Shown: positions 59,564 through 64,000 of the stretch, piece after piece | Position numbering within the stretch: the first letter of the stretch is position 1 | Layout of the letters: each line of letters opens with the position of its first letter | Origin: an uncultured Eubacteriales bacterium | GTDB taxonomy: Bacteria; Bacillota; Clostridia; Lachnospirales; Lachnospiraceae | Direction: 5' to 3' | DNA length: 64,000 nt | Assembly (NCBI GenBank): GCA_900545175.1 | Contig: UQYF01000010.1 | Coordinates: 1 to 64,000, forward strand | Made by a program: the position numbers and the translations under genes | Notes under the pieces: model-generated | What the model saw: the letters and a program-made list of their open reading frames with translations, nothing else | Database searches by the model: none | What the model was told of the DNA's origin: nothing

Positions 59564-61642
59564 ATGAAATTTCAGATAAAACATGAGTATGGGAACAGAA
59601 TGAGAATACATGTCTGTGCATATCGTATGACCTGTGGGCAGGCGGATATATTACAGTACTATCTGCAGAAGCAGGCAGATATAGAGATTGCGAAGGTGTA
59701 TGACAGAACCGGAGATGCGGTCATAGAGTATAAGGGAGACAGGGATGAGGTTATAAAGCTTTTAAGAAAGTTTTCCTACGAGAATGAACAGCTTCCTGAG
59801 ACTGTAGCCGGAAATACCGGAAGAAGCTTAAGCCATGAGTATCAGGACAAGCTATTTGACAGGATAGTATTTCATTATGCGAGAAAATGGTTCCTTCCGT
59901 ACCCGCTAAAGGTGTGTTTTACGGCATATAACGCAGTAAAGTACATTGCGGCGGGAATCAGGTGTCTGTGGAACAGAAGGATTGAGGTTCCGGTGCTTGA
60001 CGCTACGGCAATCGGTGTGTCGATGCTAAGAGGCGATATCGGAACGGCAGGTTCAATTATGTTCATGCTCGGTATAGGCGAGCTTCTCGAGGAGTGGACA
60101 CACAAGAAGTCGGTCGATGACCTTGCAAGAACGATGTCGCTCAATGTTAGCAGTGTATGGTGCAGGGCAGGGGATGAGCAGGTGCTTGTACCTGTTCATC
60201 AGATAAAGAAGGGCGACTATATAATTGTCCGTGTCGGAAATATGATTCCGTTCGACGGAGTTGTAAGAGAAGGCGAGGCAATGGTCAACCAGGCATCGCT
60301 CACGGGTGAATCCGTACCTGTTGAGAAGAAGCCGGGAGCTGCCGTGTATGCCGGAACGGTTGTCGAGGAGGGCGAGCTTGTGCTTGAGGTCCAGTCCGTC
60401 GGCGGCAGCAGCAGATATGAGAAGATTGTCACTATGATAGAGGAGTCGGAAAAGCTTAAGTCAGGTGTCGAGAGCAAGGCAGAGCATCTTGCCGACAAGC
60501 TTGTTCCGTACAGTCTCGGTGCGACAGGACTTGTGTGGCTTCTGACACGCAATACGACAAAGGCACTTGCAGTGTTAATGGTAGATTTCAGTTGTGCACT
60601 CAAGCTTGCCATGCCTGTATCGGTTCTTTCGGCAATCAGGGAGGCGGGCAGCCGTCATCTCACAGTAAAGGGAGGAAAATTCCTTGAGGCAGTGGCAGAT
60701 GCTGACACCATTGTGTTCGATAAGACAGGTACGCTCACCAAGGCTCAGCCGACTGTGGCCAAGGTTGTGTCATTTAACGGCGGCAGCGAGGATGAGCTTC
60801 TAAAGATTGCAGCCTGTCTTGAGGAACATTTCCCTCATTCCATGGCGCGCGCGGTCGTGGAAGCGGCTAAGAACAGGGGAATTGAGCATAGCGAGATGCA
60901 CTCAAAGGTTGAATACATAGTCGCACACGGAATTGCATCTGCGATAGGTGACAAGAGGGTTGTCATCGGAAGCGCACACTTCGTATTTGAGGACGAGAAG
61001 GCGTCGATACCGGAGGATAAGAAGGCTCTATATGAGGAGCTTCCGCTTGAGTACTCGCATCTTTATCTTGCGATTGACGGAATGCTTGCGGCGGTTATCT
61101 GTATAGAGGATCCTGTGCGGGAAGAGGCTGTGGAGGTTATAAAGCAGCTCAAGGCGGCAGGCATATCTAAGGTAGTGATGATGACCGGCGACAGCGAGAG
61201 GACGGCGGCAGCCATAGCAAAGAAGGTCGGGGTTGACGAGTACTATTCTGAGGTTCTTCCTCAGGATAAGGCAGGCTTCGTTGAGAAGGAAAAAGCAGCG
61301 GGCAGAAGGGTGATAATGATAGGTGACGGAATCAACGATTCGCCTGCACTTTCGGCGGCTGATGTCGGAATTGCCATAAGCGACGGAGCACAGCTTGCGC
61401 GTGAGATTGCGGATATCACAATCGGAGCGGATGACCTGAATGAGCTGGTTACATTAAAGCAGATAAGCGATCTTCTGATGAAGAGAATCCACAGGAATTA
61501 CAGAACAATAGTGGGCTTTAACACATTATTGATCGTTCTTGGTGTTGCGGGAGTTATACAGCCTACAACATCGGCACTGTGCCACAACACATCCACCCTG
61601 CTTATCGGAATCAACAGCATGAAGAACCTGCTTCCGCGTTGA
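59564..61642 (+). CDS. Heavy-metal P1B-type ATPase with non-canonical FSC metal motif
   Basis: 692 residues. The N-terminal ~75 residues have an HMA-like ferredoxin pattern without the CxxC. Actuator TGES at ~247-250; phosphorylation Asp386 in DKTGTLTK; MMTGDSERT and MIGDGINDSPAL in the hinge. The membrane metal site, normally CPC, SPC or TPC, reads FSCALKLAMP (FSC at 342-344), so the usual Pro and first Cys are lost and only Cys344 stays. HP locus EEHFPHSMA has an extra Phe. It is probably a Mn/Zn/Fe-type exporter or a specialised branch; the metal cannot be set from sequence. GGAG precedes ATG. Confidence 0.87.
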   Translation: MKFQIKHEYGNRMRIHVCAYRMTCGQADILQYYLQKQADIEIAKVYDRTGDAVIEYKGDRDEVIKLLRKFSYENEQLPETVAGNTGRSLSHEYQDKLFDRIVFHYARKWFLPYPLKVCFTAYNAVKYIAAGIRCLWNRRIEVPVLDATAIGVSMLRGDIGTAGSIMFMLGIGELLEEWTHKKSVDDLARTMSLNVSSVWCRAGDEQVLVPVHQIKKGDYIIVRVGNMIPFDGVVREGEAMVNQASLTGESVPVEKKPGAAVYAGTVVEEGELVLEVQSVGGSSRYEKIVTMIEESEKLKSGVESKAEHLADKLVPYSLGATGLVWLLTRNTTKALAVLMVDFSCALKLAMPVSVLSAIREAGSRHLTVKGGKFLEAVADADTIVFDKTGTLTKAQPTVAKVVSFNGGSEDELLKIAACLEEHFPHSMARAVVEAAKNRGIEHSEMHSKVEYIVAHGIASAIGDKRVVIGSAHFVFEDEKASIPEDKKALYEELPLEYSHLYLAIDGMLAAVICIEDPVREEAVEVIKQLKAAGISKVVMMTGDSERTAAAIAKKVGVDEYYSEVLPQDKAGFVEKEKAAGRRVIMIGDGINDSPALSAADVGIAISDGAQLAREIADITIGADDLNELVTLKQISDLLMKRIHRNYRTIVGFNTLLIVLGVAGVIQPTTSALCHNTSTLLIGINSMKNLLPR

Positions 61643-61870
61643 GAAGCACGGATTTGATAAAAAGTAAAATCCGCGGATTTGGGAAAAATCATGTGGAAGC
61701 AGGGATTATTATCTGATATAATAAGCATTGGAATGAAAAGCAGATATGCTGTCCGGTTGATACCACTAAAAAGTAGAAATAGTGCAATTTTAACATAATA
61801 TTCTACAAGAAATATACAGAAATGTGTCGTATGATGATGGCAAAATGTATCAATATTTAAGGAGAATGAC

Positions 61871-63193
61871 ATGGCAGCCAGAAGAAAATCATTGGCACAG
61901 CTATCTGTGCCGATATGTTTAGAAACTTTATTTTATATGCTTTCAGGTATGGTCGATACACTTATGCTATCATCAGTAAGTGATCAGGCTGTGGGAGCAG
62001 TGGGAACAGCGAACACATATATAGGTGTTTTTATTATCATGTTTGGGGTAATATCATCGGGTATGGTGGCGGTCATGTCACAGAATATCGGAGCGGGAAG
62101 ACCCGGAATTGCATATCAGGCAAGACAGCTTGGACTTATGTTTAATGCGCTGATAGGCGTGTTGATGTCTGTTATCCTTGCCTTTTTTTCAGGCGGAATA
62201 CTTAGAATGGTAAGCATTGCCCCGGCGCTGTTTGAGCCAGCTGAGACATACCTTAGAATTGTTGGAGGCGCATGCTTTTTAAATGCGCTTATTCCTATTT
62301 TTTCCAGTTATTTGAGAGTGTTCGGATATACGAAGCACTCCTTAATAGGAACGGTTGTCGGGAATGCCATTAATATAATACTTAATTCGGTATTTCTGTT
62401 CGTGTTTAACTGGGGCGTAATGGGAGTTGCCGTTGCCACGGTCATTTCAAGGATTGTAAATCTTATCATTGTAGCGGTGATGGGGGCTGTGCTTATTAAG
62501 GCAAAGCAGAATCCTGAGCGTATTCCGGCAGGAAGGATACTGGCTCAGATTGTCAAGATAGGTTTTCCTTCCGCGCTTGAAACAGCGCTCTACAATGTAG
62601 CGATGACACTTATAGTCCGTTTTATGAATCAGATGGATTCGGACGGAATGAATGTTACTGCCCGTTCCTATGCCATGCAGATTGCCAATTTTTCGTACTG
62701 TGTCGGAGCTGCGCTTGCACAGGCCAATGCCATTATGACCGGCTGGCGGATCGGGGCAAAGGAGTATGAAGAATGTGACAGAGGTACAAGAAAGGCTGTG
62801 GTATACGGACTTATAACAGCTACATGCTTTTCTGTGACATTTGCATTGTCAGGACGTTTTATAGTCCATATATTTACTGATGACGCGCAGATGATAAATC
62901 TTGTGGTGAAACTGCTGGTGGTGGATATATTCCTGGAATTCGGAAGGGTGACGAACCTTGTATACGGTCAGGCATTAAAGACCAGCGGGGATGCGGTTTT
63001 CCCGGTTATAATGGGTGCAATATTCATGTATCTGTTCGCAGTCGGAGGAACATATCTGTTTGGAATACATATGGGGCTTCAGTCATTAGGAGCATATATT
63101 GCCATGGCATCTGATGAGTGTGCGAGAGCCGTCGGAATGGTGCTTAGATGGAAGAGCGGAAAATGGAAGGGTAAGAGTCTTGTAGAATTGTAG
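61871..63193 (+). CDS. MATE-family multidrug efflux transporter
   Basis: 440 residues with 12 hydrophobic helices in two matching halves, as in MatE (NorM/DinF-type) exporters. N-terminal LSVPICLETLFYMLSGMVDTLMLSSVSDQAVGAVGTANTY is the typical first-helix pair with the Asp used for cation coupling. The second half opens with LAQIVKIGFPSALETALYNVAM. It exports drugs or metabolites in exchange for Na+ or H+. AAGGAG precedes ATG. The AraC gene follows by 8 bp on the same strand and probably regulates it. Confidence 0.92.
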   Translation: MAARRKSLAQLSVPICLETLFYMLSGMVDTLMLSSVSDQAVGAVGTANTYIGVFIIMFGVISSGMVAVMSQNIGAGRPGIAYQARQLGLMFNALIGVLMSVILAFFSGGILRMVSIAPALFEPAETYLRIVGGACFLNALIPIFSSYLRVFGYTKHSLIGTVVGNAINIILNSVFLFVFNWGVMGVAVATVISRIVNLIIVAVMGAVLIKAKQNPERIPAGRILAQIVKIGFPSALETALYNVAMTLIVRFMNQMDSDGMNVTARSYAMQIANFSYCVGAALAQANAIMTGWRIGAKEYEECDRGTRKAVVYGLITATCFSVTFALSGRFIVHIFTDDAQMINLVVKLLVVDIFLEFGRVTNLVYGQALKTSGDAVFPVIMGAIFMYLFAVGGTYLFGIHMGLQSLGAYIAMASDECARAVGMVLRWKSGKWKGKSLVEL

Positions 63194-63201
63194 GAGAGCT
63201 T

Positions 63202-64000
63202 ATGTACTTTGAATTAAAGGAAAATAAACCACATGGTACAAAGGACGACCCATTTAGCACATATCATATATGGAACTCTGGCCGGTCATTTCAGATACCT
63301 GTACATTGGCATGATGAGCTTGAGATTATATATGTAAAAAGTGGTTGTCTTACTGTAAATATATCCGGAGAGAGCTACATAGGTAAGCCCGGGGATGCGT
63401 TTGTCGTGTCGCCGGGTAATCTGCATCTTATGGGTGCACAGACCGGAGCGGTGGACTATTTTACTTTTCTGTTTCCGCTGAAATATATATCCTTTCGTTC
63501 GGATGACCTGTTAGATGAGAGCCTGCTTGAACCGTTAAACAGCGGACATCTGATGATAAGTCCAAGAATAGGGGATGCGGCAGGCAGGCTGTGTGAGCAG
63601 CTTGCTGATATATATATGGAAAAAAAAGAAGGAGCCGGGGCGGATATAGCTGCACAGATAAGGATAAAGATAGTCCTTTTGCAATTTATTCTTGAAATGT
63701 GGAATAAGGGGCTGGTGGTGGAAAATGATACAAGCGGCAGGAACACGGTGGAAAAGGAGATGGTTTCGTACTTACAGCAGAACTATACGGGTACGATATC
63801 GTTAAAGGAATTTGGGGAACAGTTCCACCTTTCGGAAAAATACATATCGCGGTATTTTAAGGAGCATTTTCACATCACGCTGTCGCAATATGTAGCCTAT
63901 TTGAGACTGGAGCATGCAAAACAGCTGCTGCAGGACACGGATATTCCGATTACGGAGGTAGCACTGCAGAGCGGGTATCAGAACGTGAGCTATTTTATCA
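63202..64000 (+). CDS. AraC-family regulator, cut by the window end
   Basis: Open from ATG 63202 (TAGGAG five bases upstream) through the last base; 266 codons are visible and no stop. N-terminal cupin: FQIPVHWHDELEIIYVKSGCLTVNI (~36-60). C-terminal double helix-turn-helix: VSYLQQNYTGTISLKEFGEQFHLSEKYISRYFKEHFHITLSQYVAYLRLEHAKQLLQDTDIPITEVALQSGYQNVSYF. It lies 8 bp after the MATE exporter gene, so a drug- or sugar-responsive partnership is likely. Full length probably close to 280-290 residues. Confidence 0.93.
   Translation, partial: MYFELKENKPHGTKDDPFSTYHIWNSGRSFQIPVHWHDELEIIYVKSGCLTVNISGESYIGKPGDAFVVSPGNLHLMGAQTGAVDYFTFLFPLKYISFRSDDLLDESLLEPLNSGHLMISPRIGDAAGRLCEQLADIYMEKKEGAGADIAAQIRIKIVLLQFILEMWNKGLVVENDTSGRNTVEKEMVSYLQQNYTGTISLKEFGEQFHLSEKYISRYFKEHFHITLSQYVAYLRLEHAKQLLQDTDIPITEVALQSGYQNVSYFI

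Noticed and set aside
1..64000. Prophage, integrative element or insertion-sequence transposase
   Set aside because: No integrase, transposase, capsid or conjugation gene was seen on either strand; only small non-coding repeats are present.

Overview
This window looks like a chromosomal segment of a Gram-positive anaerobe of the class Clostridia, most likely family Lachnospiraceae. That assignment is an inference from low-to-moderate G+C, strong AGGAGG-type ribosome binding sites, an AT-rich lipoprotein leader, many GH-family cytoplasmic sugar enzymes, a DUF6110-like protein beside a metal P-type ATPase, and several families of short palindromic interspersed repeats. I see no rRNA, tRNA, CRISPR array, phage or transposase gene. 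The content is ordinary host metabolism plus small non-autonomous repeats.

Layout. 1-6989: larC (nickel-pincer cofactor assembly) followed by a five-gene nickel/peptide-type ABC importer, the last two (ATPase) genes separated from the first three by a structured repeat. 7108-12354: an FG-GAP repeat protein, an azlC-azlD branched-chain amino acid exporter pair on the minus strand, and a GH3 beta-glucosidase. 12787-14116: ECF sigma factor with a membrane-anchored partner. 14733-19725: esterase, a U32-like protein, a LysR regulator and an ATC-hydrolase-like gene. 19835-23722: a fructan/sucrose module (GH43-like enzyme, GH32 fructosidase, LysR regulator). 23953-34502: MetE-like methyltransferase, recQ, an AraC-regulated putative glycosidase, a phosphodiesterase, a SAM methyltransferase, a nitroreductase, a DJ-1/PfpI protein and a YjbR-MGMT fusion. 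34635-39006: a heterodimeric ABC exporter with a MarR-type operator and a downstream marR gene. 39880-47743: M20 amidohydrolase, then a surface-glycan cluster (large membrane protein, FAD oxidoreductase, two family 2 glycosyltransferases, DegT aminotransferase). 47958-54618: metY, C69 dipeptidase, an esterase, and an AraC-GH27 alpha-galactosidase pair with small zinc-ribbon and HD proteins. 54807-56516: mgtE behind an attenuator leader. 56587-64000: an SGNH-hydrolase remnant, a diguanylate cyclase, a YgjP-type peptidase, a DUF6110-like protein with a metal ATPase, a MATE exporter, and an AraC gene cut by the window end.

The most notable observation is the mgtE leader (54807-55121). A consensus promoter is followed by a 29-codon leader ORF with a near-perfect Shine-Dalgarno sequence, a long hairpin spanning its stop codon, an intrinsic terminator, and an 11-bp antiterminator segment inside the ORF complementary to the terminator's 5' arm. 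This looks like a complete transcription-attenuation device on a magnesium transporter gene. I do not recognise it as the M-box.

Several families of short inverted-repeat elements (MITE-like) punctuate the intergenic regions. One copy (18799-19052) has perfect 18-bp ends and a perfect 11-bp direct flanking repeat, and sits between a MarR-like operator and the gene downstream.
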